Source of the DNA: Lachnospiraceae bacterium NC2004
Lineage (GTDB): Bacteria; Bacillota; Clostridia; Lachnospirales; Lachnospiraceae
Reading direction: 5' to 3'
Assembly: GCA_000621905.1 (NCBI GenBank)
Contig: JHXB01000003.1
Coordinates: 1 to 64,000, forward strand
DNA length: 64,000 nucleotides
Part shown: piece by piece, positions 51,243-60,546 of the stretch
Numbering within the stretch: position 1 is the first letter of the stretch
How the letters are laid out: every line of letters begins with the position of its first letter
The notes under the pieces: generated by a model
Told to the model about the DNA's origin: nothing
Seen by the model: only the letters and a program-made list of their open reading frames with translations
Databases searched by the model: none
Made by a program: the position numbers and the translations under genes

Positions 51243-51802
51243 CACACTGTCCTCTTTATAAATAAATGTTTATTGGTTTTGTATTCCTTAATCTTCTCAA
51301 CTGTAAGATTGCTGTTTTCGACAAATGAAAAATCAGTATCTAGTGAAGCTTCCACGATAACTAATGTATCCTCACCCATAAGGCTAGATGAATCGAGGCA
51401 ATCTAGCACCTTCTCATCAAACTCACCTTTGTAAGGCGGATCAATGTATATGAAATCTGCAACTACCCCCTGATCTGACAATCTTCTGATAGCGGTTAAT
51501 ACATCGGACTGCATAACATTTGCCTTATCATCTAGCTTGGTGTGAATAAGGTTATACTTGATTACATCACACGCTTTCTTGTTAAGTTCAACAAGATATG
51601 CGTATTTAGCACCTCGTGATAAAGCCTCAATGCCAATCTGCCCGGTTCCGCTAAACAAGTCAACGAACACAGAACCATTAATATCAGACTGAATCATATT
51701 AAATACAGTCTCTTTTATTCTATCAAGAGTCGGCCTCGTATCTTTACCCTCTAGTGACTTAAGCTGAAGCCTTCTCTTGTCACCTGCAATAACTCTAAGC
51801 AT
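51242..51802 (-). CDS. rsmD: 16S rRNA (guanine-966-N2)-methyltransferase RsmD
   Basis: Methylates G966 of 16S rRNA using S-adenosylmethionine. The 186-residue protein shows the SAM-binding VFVDLFSGTGQIGIEALSRG (about 45-64) and the catalytic N4/N6-type motif FIYIDPPYKGEF. The rsmD-coaD pairing is the standard one. Confidence 0.95.
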   Translation of the reverse strand: MLRVIAGDKRRLQLKSLEGKDTRPTLDRIKETVFNMIQSDINGSVFVDLFSGTGQIGIEALSRGAKYAYLVELNKKACDVIKYNLIHTKLDDKANVMQSDVLTAIRRLSDQGVVADFIYIDPPYKGEFDEKVLDCLDSSSLMGEDTLVIVEASLDTDFSFVENSNLTVEKIKEYKTNKHLFIKRTV

Positions 51803-51814
51803 AACGCTCTCCTA

Positions 51815-53329
51815 TCATTTAAGCTCATTAGCTCTCTCTAAAATTCCAAGTAAAAGCTCGTAAGTCCTCTTGGTTGAAGCAATCTTTAAAGTCTCCCTAG
51901 GTGTATGAATATCCAAAATATCAGGCCCAATGGAAATGATATCAAAATCACCCTTATCGGCAAATATACCGCACTCAAGACCTGCGTGAATGCCCATTGC
52001 CTTCATGTCCTTACCGTATTGCTCTTTATAAACCTTAAGTGTAAGCTCACGGAGCTTAGAATCTTTCTTATATGACCATCCCGGATATCTTCCCGAAGTC
52101 TCAATATAAGGCATAACCTTAAGACCTTCCTCAACGGAATAGTCATCAACATGAGTATATACGCCTTTTCTTAGCACAAAGATAATGACGCTTACAAGCT
52201 CATCAAGCTCGCTGTCCTTACTGCTTCTAAGAAGAAAATGAAGATTGATACCCTTGTCATCCATATCAATAATACCAAGATTAGATGAAGTCTCAACCAA
52301 ACCTTCTATATCTTCACTCATCCTGCACACACCGTCACTGACATGAGCAAGTGCAGCAACCAGCGAAAGCTTGGTGTATTCATATATCGCCTTGTCAAAC
52401 ACCTTGTCAGACCTCGTCATATCAACAAGGATATTAGGCTCTCTCTCTGCAAATTCCTGAGCAACCCTGGTCACAAAATCCTTCATGACGATATTGATAG
52501 ACTCTAACTGACTCTCCTTGATTCTTATGGTTGCGTGTGCAGATGTTGGAATAGCGTTATATTTCTCACCGCCCGATATCTCTAAGAGCTGATAAGGCAC
52601 ACCGGCACCGCTAAACACGTACAAAAGCTGGCCTATCAATACACAGGCATTAGCTCTTCCCATATGAATCTCAGCGCCTGAATGACCTCCGAGCAATCCA
52701 TGAATATCAATGTCATAATTGACATAATCTTCCTCTAAAAGATCCTCATACATCAGCTTGTATGAAGCATCAAGATTGATTCCTCCTGCGCAGGAAGTAT
52801 AAACAATGCCTTCCTCCTCAGAATCAATATTGATAAAATACTTGCCATTTAACTTACTTATGTCAAATGCATGCGCCCCGTCCATGCCGACTTCTTCTTG
52901 CGTTGTAATCAGCACCTGTAAAGGCGGATGCGTGATTTGATCGTCATCTAATATTGCTAAAGCGTACGCAACAGCAATTCCGTCATCTCCACCTAAAGTA
53001 GTTCCCGATGCAGTTAAATCATCACCTTCTACTTTAAGTTTAAGTCCGTCATTAACAAAGTCGAATTCAACATCAGGATTCTTGGCACACACCATGTCCA
53101 TATGCCCCTGTATAATAACAGTGGGAGCATCTTCAAGTCCTTTAGTTCCCGGCGCATTAATCAATATGTTAAGTTCCTCGTCCTGAACAACTTCATATCC
53201 TCTTTCATTTGCAAATGAATAAAGATAATCGCTTATCGCCTTAACGTTGTAACTGCCGTGCGGTATAGCTGCAATCTCTTCAAAATATTTAAAAACCTTT
53301 GCGGGTTCAAGCCCACTTGTAACACTCAT
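51815..53329 (-). CDS. pepD: Aminoacyl-histidine dipeptidase (M20 family, PepD)
   Basis: A cytosolic metallopeptidase for Xaa-His and related dipeptides. The 504-residue protein has the metal-binding motifs QGHMDMVCA (His and Asp), GGDDGIAVAYALAI, TTQEEVGMDGA (general-base Glu) and INIDSEEEG, plus HAGLECGIF near the C-terminus. The PepD-type lid domain lies between about 205 and 385. It lies 11 bases after the UPF0210 gene and 12 before rsmD. Confidence 0.93.
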   Translation of the reverse strand: MSVTSGLEPAKVFKYFEEIAAIPHGSYNVKAISDYLYSFANERGYEVVQDEELNILINAPGTKGLEDAPTVIIQGHMDMVCAKNPDVEFDFVNDGLKLKVEGDDLTASGTTLGGDDGIAVAYALAILDDDQITHPPLQVLITTQEEVGMDGAHAFDISKLNGKYFINIDSEEEGIVYTSCAGGINLDASYKLMYEDLLEEDYVNYDIDIHGLLGGHSGAEIHMGRANACVLIGQLLYVFSGAGVPYQLLEISGGEKYNAIPTSAHATIRIKESQLESINIVMKDFVTRVAQEFAEREPNILVDMTRSDKVFDKAIYEYTKLSLVAALAHVSDGVCRMSEDIEGLVETSSNLGIIDMDDKGINLHFLLRSSKDSELDELVSVIIFVLRKGVYTHVDDYSVEEGLKVMPYIETSGRYPGWSYKKDSKLRELTLKVYKEQYGKDMKAMGIHAGLECGIFADKGDFDIISIGPDILDIHTPRETLKIASTKRTYELLLGILERANELK

Positions 53330-53340
53330 TACATTTCCCC

Positions 53341-54705
53341 CTAGTTTTTGAAACTATGAATAGGCGCAGGAATTCTTCCTTTTCTGGCAATAAATTCATC
53401 ACATGAGTACTGATTAACCGGCATAATAGGTGCAAATCCAAGCAAACCACCAAATACAGCCTGCTCACCGACACCCTTGCCGATAACCGGAATAATACGA
53501 ACTGCGGTAGTCTTCTGGTTAACCATACCAAGTGCCATCTCGTCAGCTATAATACCTGAGATTGTTGTAGCCTTGGTATCACCCGGAATTGCAATCATAT
53601 CAAGTCCGACTGAACATACACATGTCATAGCCTCAAGTTTCTCGATTGTAAGCGCGCCGCACTCTGCAGCGTCAATCATTCTCTGGTCCTCAGACACAGG
53701 GATAAACGCACCTGACAATCCACCAACATAAGAAGAAGCCATGATTCCACCCTTCTTAACCTGGTCATTCAAAAGTGCTAAGGCAGCGGTTGTACCCGGA
53801 GCTCCCGCATACTCAAGACCAATCTCCTCTAATACCTCTCCTACACTGTCTCCGACTGCCGGAGTAGGTGCAAGTGATAAATCAATAATTCCAAATGGCA
53901 CATTAAGTCTCTTGCTTGCTTCCTGTGCAACCAACTGTCCAACTCTTGTAATCTTAAATGCAGTCTTCTTGATAGTCTCACAGAGTACCTCAAAGCTTTC
54001 TCCCTTAACGTGAGAAATAGCTGACTTAACAACACCCGGTCCGCTTACGCCGACATTAATAATCGCATCAGCCTCGGTAACACCATGAAACGCACCGGCC
54101 ATGAATGGATTATCATCAGGAGCATTGCAAAGAACAACAAGCTTAGCGCAACCTAAGCTGTCATTATCTTTGGTTAACTCTGCAGCCTCTTTGATAACCT
54201 CTCCCATAAGTCTTACGGCATCCATATTGATACCTGTCTTGGTAGAGCCGACTACAACTGAACTACATATTCTCTCTGTCTCTGCTAAAGCTTTTGGAAT
54301 TGAGCGGATTAAAAGCTCATCAGCTTCTGTCATACCTTTAGATACAAGTGCTGAGTATCCGCCTATGAAGTTAACACCAACCTCTATTGCAGCCTTATCA
54401 AGAGTCTTGCAAATGGTAACGAAATCGTCGATAGTCTTGCAAACTCCGGCTCCAACAAGCGAAATAGGTGTAATAGAAATTCTCTTGTTAACGATAGGAA
54501 TACCAAGTTCCTTCTCAATGTCCTGACCAACCTTAACTAAATTGCCGGCCTTAGTTGTTATGCGCTCATAAATCTTGTCGCAAACCTCTTCAACAGTAGA
54601 ACCCTTACAGTCAATAAGACTAATACCCATAGTAATAGTCCTGACATCTAAGTTGTTCTCCATAATCATCTTATTGGTCTCAATGACCTCTCTGATATCT
54701 AACAT
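53341..54705 (-). CDS. UPF0210/PFL-family protein (DUF711)
   Basis: A 454-residue protein of the DUF711 family, structurally related to pyruvate-formate-lyase-like barrels, without a known reaction. Family segments include [49 protein letters not shown] and [18 protein letters not shown]. It is coupled to the ACT-domain gene upstream, as in many Gram-positives, which suggests allosteric control by a small ligand. Function unknown. Confidence 0.9.
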   Translation of the reverse strand: MLDIREVIETNKMIMENNLDVRTITMGISLIDCKGSTVEEVCDKIYERITTKAGNLVKVGQDIEKELGIPIVNKRISITPISLVGAGVCKTIDDFVTICKTLDKAAIEVGVNFIGGYSALVSKGMTEADELLIRSIPKALAETERICSSVVVGSTKTGINMDAVRLMGEVIKEAAELTKDNDSLGCAKLVVLCNAPDDNPFMAGAFHGVTEADAIINVGVSGPGVVKSAISHVKGESFEVLCETIKKTAFKITRVGQLVAQEASKRLNVPFGIIDLSLAPTPAVGDSVGEVLEEIGLEYAGAPGTTAALALLNDQVKKGGIMASSYVGGLSGAFIPVSEDQRMIDAAECGALTIEKLEAMTCVCSVGLDMIAIPGDTKATTISGIIADEMALGMVNQKTTAVRIIPVIGKGVGEQAVFGGLLGFAPIMPVNQYSCDEFIARKGRIPAPIHSFKN

Positions 54706-54725
54706 GATTGTCCTTCCTTTACCGA

Positions 54726-54998
54726 TTATATTCTGTGCATCTTATCAAATATAGCTGCTTTCTGAGCTCTAATATCAACCCCGATCTCATCTCCGATCTG
54801 AGCAAGCTCATCAGCTATTATATGAAAATCCTTAGGTGCTTCATTAATGTCAGCAACCATCATCATGTTAAAATACCCGTCTACAATAGTCTGTGAAATA
54901 TCTAATATATTAACCTTATTGTTGGCTAAGTATGTACATACCTTCGCCAAAATACCTACCGTATCCTTACCTAAAACCGTTATTATTACCTTGTGCAT
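54726..54998 (-). CDS. ACT-domain protein (UPF0237)
   Basis: A 90-residue single ACT domain with [29 protein letters not shown] (about the first 33 residues), the typical regulatory fold that binds amino acids or similar ligands. It has no catalytic domain and lies 20 bases upstream of the UPF0210 gene. The pair is conserved across Firmicutes and Archaea; it probably regulates or partners its neighbour. Confidence 0.92.
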   Translation of the reverse strand: MHKVIITVLGKDTVGILAKVCTYLANNKVNILDISQTIVDGYFNMMMVADINEAPKDFHIIADELAQIGDEIGVDIRAQKAAIFDKMHRI

Positions 54999-55017
54999 TT
55001 TAATTGCCTCCTAAAAT

Positions 55018-55845
55018 TTATATATATACATCTTCACTTGGCTCATCTCTAAGCGCTGTGAAAATGTTAACGCCGCTTATATCAATCTTAGCAGCGTTTA
55101 AAATATTCTTCATAGACTGCAGAGCAGCCTCAGGAATATTATTATCTTTTGATAAATGCCCTAACACAATGTGCTTAGGCAAAAACTTGCCATTGTCGGT
55201 AAGCTCAATCATGAACTCACCTGCCTGCTCGTTGGACAAATGCCCACCCTCTCCTAATATACGTCTCTTAAGGTTGTAATTATATCTAGGATTGGCCTCA
55301 AGCATCCTAACATCGTGATTGCTCTCAATCAGGTAATAGTCCGAATTCTTAAGACATTTGACAAGTCTCTTATCATAAACTCCAAGGTCAGTCGCTATGA
55401 CAGCCTTAGATGTCTTGGTGCCAAATACAAAGCACACCGGCTCTTTGGCATCATGAGAAATAGGAATAAACCTTATATAACCTGCATCATCAGGATTGTC
55501 GGAATATGGATCCATGCTGTAATTGCAATCCGTCTCTATCGGCATAAAAAGCTTATCATTGACTTTGCCTAAAGAGCCCGAATAAAGCATGGCATCTATG
55601 GTTCCCTTAGTTGCCAAAACAGGAATACTCTTCTTTCTTAAGATAACTCCCAGTCCCTTGATGTGATCTATATGCTCATGCGAAATAAGAATTGCTGTTA
55701 TATCATCAAGAGTCAAGTTGATCTTCTTGAGACCCGCTATAACTTTCTTACAGCTTATTCCACAATCTACAAGATAATGTGCATTACCATTGCCCACATA
55801 AGTACAATTACCACTACTCCCGCTCGCGATATTAAGTATATGCAT
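55018..55845 (-). CDS. Metallo-beta-lactamase-fold hydrolase (YycJ/WalJ-like)
   Basis: A 275-residue MBL-fold protein opening MHILNIASGSSGNCTYVG, typical of the YycJ/WalJ group. The dinuclear metal motif SHEHIDH is at 55-61, and further His residues lie in ISHDAKEP and IVLGHLSKDN. WalJ is linked to cell-wall and DNA-replication coordination. Here it lies three bases after the GGDEF gene rather than in a walRK operon. Phosphodiesterase or nuclease activity is likely; the substrate is unknown. Confidence 0.9.
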   Translation of the reverse strand: MHILNIASGSSGNCTYVGNGNAHYLVDCGISCKKVIAGLKKINLTLDDITAILISHEHIDHIKGLGVILRKKSIPVLATKGTIDAMLYSGSLGKVNDKLFMPIETDCNYSMDPYSDNPDDAGYIRFIPISHDAKEPVCFVFGTKTSKAVIATDLGVYDKRLVKCLKNSDYYLIESNHDVRMLEANPRYNYNLKRRILGEGGHLSNEQAGEFMIELTDNGKFLPKHIVLGHLSKDNNIPEAALQSMKNILNAAKIDISGVNIFTALRDEPSEDVYI

Positions 55846-55847
55846 GA

Positions 55848-57740
55848 TTACATTATAACCTCCTTGCGTACCTCATCGCTGTCTAAGGTAATTCTTCCTC
55901 TACCATGCTGCTTAGAATAGTACATAGCTGAATCAGCATGATTAAGGAGCTCTGCAGGATTAGCGCAAATGTTAGGATAATCGGTAACACCGATACTAAC
56001 ATTAACCTTAACCGTCTCACCATTGTGATCAAGCTCAACCGCTTTGATCTTCTCATGTATCTCTGTAACTATCGGCATGAGCTCATCTGATTTCATATTG
56101 AGAAATGCCATGATGAACTCCTCACCACCATAACGGCCTAATATACCGCCATGCGCTCTTACCACTTCGTCTGCTATATGAGCAACAGTCACAATCACTA
56201 AGTCACCAAAGCTATGTCCGTAAGTATCGTTGACATTTTTGAACTTATCAATATCAAACAATGCTGCAGCAATCGGATAACGATTATCCATAGCATCAGT
56301 AACATAATCATTAAACAGCTTATTAAAATGTCGTCTGTTATATATGCCTGTAAGTCCATCCTTGGTTGCAAGATTCTCCATCGTTGCGTAAAGGTTGGAG
56401 TTATTGACACCGATACCAATCTGTGTGGCAATATTCAGGTAGAAATTCTTGGTATCTTCATCGAAGTACTTAATATCATCAACTCCGATAATAATTCCAC
56501 CACACATGCTTCCTTCAATCTGAATCTGAATCCTCATAAGCGCCTTAACGCCTGCATTACATACATCACTGTAAGGGCTTGGAATATCGCCGATGTCAAC
56601 GGCATAAACAGAGTCAAAATTGTGAATATCAGCTAAGATGTCACTCGCTTTAGAAATCAGTTTCTCTTTAACGTCTTTATCCTTATCACCGGGAACACAA
56701 ACATTTGCCAAAGGAAATACCGGTGAATTCATAGCTCCGTCAATAAACAGACCGCATATCTTAACTTTATCTACACCATATGATATAGTCTCTGTAATCT
56801 GCTTAGTGAACTTAACCATATCCTTCTGCTCAGTGATAATATTAAGAATCTCATTGTTGAGCTCCATCTCTGATGAATGTCTTGAGATAGTCTCATAAGC
56901 CTTAGAAAGCTCTATCTTCTGTACTCCAAGCAAGTCGACAGCCTCTTTAATCTTACGACTCTGATCGTTGATTGAAGAATTGGCTGAAGTAAGCTCTGTA
57001 TTTCTCTGATTGAGTGTTATGATGTATCCGACAAACTGATCTATATGATTATACACCTGTTGAACAAGATAAAATACCAAAACGCCGGCAGTTATTATAA
57101 ACATAGCGTAATCAACAAAATTAACCTTATGTCCGATAATAAGCGACATTACTATACAACCGGCAATATATATTGCCGAGGTTAACACTGCAACCCTGTC
57201 TTTGATTTCGCTACTTGTAATATCCACACATTCAAGATATTCCAATACCAATACAACATATAAAAGGCTGCATACCGCAGACATTACTCCCTCAAAATCA
57301 AAACTACCCATAACCAAAACAACAGACACAAGACTGGCTATCTTAACAGTCTGAAGTAATGCTCCATTGTGATTGTATTTCTTCTTGGAAAAGTAATGAT
57401 CCACATACTGAATAACAAAGAAGAATATAAAACATACCCAATTAACTGCCGACACGTTATAAGAGGCAATGCTCGCCCTATATATAACAAGTACAGCCAT
57501 CAGTATTAAAATTACAAAATGCCATACAAAATGCTTTTTCTGTGCCTTGAACCTGTTGACCATTCCAAGTTCCTGAACATCAAGCTGTCCCGAATCAGCA
57601 TCAGAAGAAGATTTATCCGATGAACCATGTTCATCGCCTTGCATTCCATTTTCTTTTTTAAATGCTTCGAAAGCGTCAAATGCATCCTGATACCCATCAG
57701 AGTCCTTATGCAATTTCTTCTTCAGAAGATCTGTGTTCAT
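55848..57740 (-). CDS. Membrane diguanylate cyclase with GAF-like region and GGDEF domain
   Basis: Predicted to make cyclic di-GMP. Counted from the ATG at 57740 (AGGAGG upstream), an acidic N-terminus is followed by about six to seven membrane spans (about 70-240), a coiled-coil linker and a GAF-like region (about 285-440). The cyclase domain has FDIDKFKNVNDTYGHSFGD and the active-site GGEEF at 538-542. The product-inhibition site RxxD is not conserved; RAHG stands there. It lies between the FtsA-like gene and the MBL-fold gene, so it may report on envelope state. Confidence 0.88.
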   Translation of the reverse strand: MNTDLLKKKLHKDSDGYQDAFDAFEAFKKENGMQGDEHGSSDKSSSDADSGQLDVQELGMVNRFKAQKKHFVWHFVILILMAVLVIYRASIASYNVSAVNWVCFIFFFVIQYVDHYFSKKKYNHNGALLQTVKIASLVSVVLVMGSFDFEGVMSAVCSLLYVVLVLEYLECVDITSSEIKDRVAVLTSAIYIAGCIVMSLIIGHKVNFVDYAMFIITAGVLVFYLVQQVYNHIDQFVGYIITLNQRNTELTSANSSINDQSRKIKEAVDLLGVQKIELSKAYETISRHSSEMELNNEILNIITEQKDMVKFTKQITETISYGVDKVKICGLFIDGAMNSPVFPLANVCVPGDKDKDVKEKLISKASDILADIHNFDSVYAVDIGDIPSPYSDVCNAGVKALMRIQIQIEGSMCGGIIIGVDDIKYFDEDTKNFYLNIATQIGIGVNNSNLYATMENLATKDGLTGIYNRRHFNKLFNDYVTDAMDNRYPIAAALFDIDKFKNVNDTYGHSFGDLVIVTVAHIADEVVRAHGGILGRYGGEEFIMAFLNMKSDELMPIVTEIHEKIKAVELDHNGETVKVNVSIGVTDYPNICANPAELLNHADSAMYYSKQHGRGRITLDSDEVRKEVIM

Positions 57741-57751
57741 ATTAACACCTC

Positions 57752-59920
57752 CTAGTCGTTCCAATAAATCTTCGCGACATCCCCCTCATATATCGGATTA
57801 GTAAAATCTACATTAATCCCGTTAAGTGTTGTGGCAAGCGAACTTCCACCCATCGCAGAGAGATCAAAAGGATATACATCAAGTATATCTACAAATGTAT
57901 AACTTGCTTTACCATTTAATACTACAGTCTCATCATTGACCGTAATAGTGATACTTACTGGTTTAGCGTCTTTCTTCTTAGACTTCTTAGCCGATTTCTT
58001 AGGAGCAGATTCTTCAGATTCCCCTTCTTCCTCAAAAGAATCAGCAACTTCTTCCGGCTTATTATCTAACATATCATCTTCATCTAATGTTTCTTCAGAA
58101 GGTGCATTACCGGCTCCATACATTCCGTACTTACCTTCAGTCTCCTTCTCAAGAGCCTCTAACTCTTCTTTGGTATCAGCCCAGTTAATCATATATCTGT
58201 CATATATTCTATCTGTCTTGGCAGCCTTCTCATGATTGATGTAAAATGATACATCCTTGGATAAATCAAGGAACAACAGCAACTGCTCAACAGTGTAATA
58301 ATCAAGAATTACAATCTGATCTTTATCATGAATCTGGTAGTATTCAGACTTAATTTCACCGTTGACCATAACATATCTAGGACAGGTAATCTCAACTCCG
58401 TTAACCATAAAGTGCATAGCTTCCTTAAATTCAGGAATATGTCCGACTTCAAGGTACGCATCATCTCCTGAAGTTGATTCAGAGATAAGGATCTTATCAT
58501 TCTGATCAATCATGGTAGTCATATTGACTTCCTTGCCGTTAAGCCTTATGGTTGCGGCCTCGCCTCTCTCACCGCGCTTGATACGCGCCTTACCGTTAAC
58601 AGTGTAATTAAGATCTCCGCCCCTCTTAGGGAACAGATTCTCATTAGGATATCCGACTGCAGCTGCAGCGTCCATAACAGTAAGCTTATTATTGTTATAA
58701 AGCTTAATCCTCTCTCCGTTAACAGTGACATATATAAAGTTATTCTTCTTCTCGTAATAATTGATACAGATACCAATAGGCGTAACATAAAGGCTGTCCT
58801 TCTTGATGCTCTCATCAGCCATATCTATATTGCCCATGACTTCTTCGCCTCTTAAAGCAACCCTTGAGTCAACCAAATCAAGCGACTTAGCAAGTGCAGA
58901 TGTAAATCCTGCCACCTTACCGCCACCACCGACAACAAATACAGCACTTACAGGCTTGCCGCCGTTAAGTTCAACAATCTTATCAGAGATAAGCTTAGTC
59001 ATATTCTCAATCTCAGGCTCTAAGTCAGCGTTGAGCATCTCATGAGTCATCTTCTGCTTAACACCCATAATATCTGAGTATGTCATAGTCTTCTTAGACT
59101 GTGGCATCATCTTTATCTTCTCTGCAGTAGCAAAATCTACAAGATACTTCTGCACAAGTACTTCTGTTAATTTATCTCCCGCAAATGGAATCATTCCGTA
59201 TGCAACTATGGTTCCATCCTTGGTAATACATATATCCGAAGTTCCTGCTCCAACATCCACCAAAGCAAGATTAAGAAGTCTGTACTGTTCAGGAATCGCT
59301 ACATTCATCGCAGCAATAGGCTCCAATGTAAGATTGACAACCTGCAATCCCGCCTCTCCGACAGAAGCATAAAGTCCGTCAACAACGTCTTCAGGTAAAA
59401 ATGTTGCAAGCACCTCGGCACCAATCTTATGTGCCTTATGCCCTATAAGATTACCGATTGCAAATCCATTAAGAAAATATCTTACAACAGTATAACCGAC
59501 ACAGAAAAACTTAACTTCTCCGTTATTCTCTGCCTGAATAAGGTCATTTGCCTTCTCAACTCCAAGCATATCAACCGAATATACCATCTCATCATTCACA
59601 ACGGAATCATCAGGAAGGTCAAGTTCTGCCGTTCCGACTGCGGTCTTTAACACACGACCTGCGGCAGCAATACATACTTCCGTAAGTTCCATATCAAGCT
59701 TCTTCTCTAATTTCTCTTTGACATATTCAATAGTCTCGGCTACTCTTACGATATCGTGAATCTGTCCGTCAAGCATTGCCCTTGTATCATGAAACTTCTC
59801 TTCCTGAGCAATAACCTTGAAACGATTTCTTGCGTCTTTAAATCCGACAGTTCCGACAATACTTCTTGTTCCAATATCTAATCCAAAAACAATCTCGTGT
59901 CCGTTATATGTCATAGACAT
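57752..59920 (-). CDS. FtsA/PilM-like ATPase with long C-terminal extension
   Basis: A 722-residue protein. The first ~400 residues have the actin-like ASKHA fold of FtsA/PilM: VFGLDIGTRSIVGTVGFK, LALVDVGAGTSDICI and VFVVGGGGKVAGFTS. The rest (about 410-722) carries short repeated beta-rich units around VNGxxxxL or LNGxxV followed by D-x-I-x-I (for example NDKILISE, KDQIVILDYY, EGDVAKIYW), broken by an acidic/Lys-rich linker (about 610-660). This resembles repeated ubiquitin- or ThiS-like modules, which is inference. It lacks an FtsA-type C-terminal amphipathic helix, so a role in division or pilus-like assembly is uncertain. Confidence 0.75.
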   Translation of the reverse strand: MSMTYNGHEIVFGLDIGTRSIVGTVGFKDARNRFKVIAQEEKFHDTRAMLDGQIHDIVRVAETIEYVKEKLEKKLDMELTEVCIAAAGRVLKTAVGTAELDLPDDSVVNDEMVYSVDMLGVEKANDLIQAENNGEVKFFCVGYTVVRYFLNGFAIGNLIGHKAHKIGAEVLATFLPEDVVDGLYASVGEAGLQVVNLTLEPIAAMNVAIPEQYRLLNLALVDVGAGTSDICITKDGTIVAYGMIPFAGDKLTEVLVQKYLVDFATAEKIKMMPQSKKTMTYSDIMGVKQKMTHEMLNADLEPEIENMTKLISDKIVELNGGKPVSAVFVVGGGGKVAGFTSALAKSLDLVDSRVALRGEEVMGNIDMADESIKKDSLYVTPIGICINYYEKKNNFIYVTVNGERIKLYNNNKLTVMDAAAAVGYPNENLFPKRGGDLNYTVNGKARIKRGERGEAATIRLNGKEVNMTTMIDQNDKILISESTSGDDAYLEVGHIPEFKEAMHFMVNGVEITCPRYVMVNGEIKSEYYQIHDKDQIVILDYYTVEQLLLFLDLSKDVSFYINHEKAAKTDRIYDRYMINWADTKEELEALEKETEGKYGMYGAGNAPSEETLDEDDMLDNKPEEVADSFEEEGESEESAPKKSAKKSKKKDAKPVSITITVNDETVVLNGKASYTFVDILDVYPFDLSAMGGSSLATTLNGINVDFTNPIYEGDVAKIYWND

Positions 59921-59955
59921 AATCGTATCCTCCGTTAGTAATAACTATATAAACT

Positions 59956-60534
59956 CTACACTAACTTACTCTTAAGTTGAGTGTATAAATTATTAAAATC
60001 TCCGTCATTAATTATCACATAATCAGCAGCTTCCTTGTAAGAATCGTCATCAAGCTGCTTAGAAATAATCGAAAGGCACTTCTCATATGAGTATCCCCTG
60101 TCACTCATAAGCCTCTTAATCCTTATATCTTTAGGCGTGTGCACATACCAGAGTTCATCATAAACATCCTCATAATGCTGCTCAACAAGCAGTGCCGCCT
60201 CTAACGCAATATGCTTATACTTAGAAATGTTATCGTTTATCAGCTTGACGATACGCTCCCTAACCTTAGGATGTACAATCGAATTAAGCTTATCTATCCT
60301 TTCGGAATCTTCAAATACATAATCTGCTATATAAGCTCTGTTAAGCTCCAAATCAGGAAGCAAAGCTTCTTCTCCAAGCCAGTCAACAATCTCTTTATAC
60401 GCCTCTTCACCCTTCATCTGAAGATCTCTTGCAACATCATCAGCCATTATGATAAAGCAATCAAAATGCTCCTTCATGTAATTCATAACAGTCGACTTGC
60501 CGGCGCCAATCCCGCCTGTAATTCCAATAACCAT
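59956..60534 (-). CDS. coaE: Dephospho-CoA kinase
   Basis: Phosphorylates the 3'-OH of dephospho-CoA, the last step of coenzyme A synthesis. The P-loop GITGGIGAGKST is at 4-15, and DDVARDL and EAALLVEQHYEDVYDELWYV match the family. The ATG at 60534 was preferred (GGGAG eight bases upstream) over an in-frame TTG two codons earlier. It lies 12 bases after polA. Confidence 0.95.
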   Translation of the reverse strand: MVIGITGGIGAGKSTVMNYMKEHFDCFIIMADDVARDLQMKGEEAYKEIVDWLGEEALLPDLELNRAYIADYVFEDSERIDKLNSIVHPKVRERIVKLINDNISKYKHIALEAALLVEQHYEDVYDELWYVHTPKDIRIKRLMSDRGYSYEKCLSIISKQLDDDSYKEAADYVIINDGDFNNLYTQLKSKLV

Positions 60535-60546
60535 TACCAAATCTCC

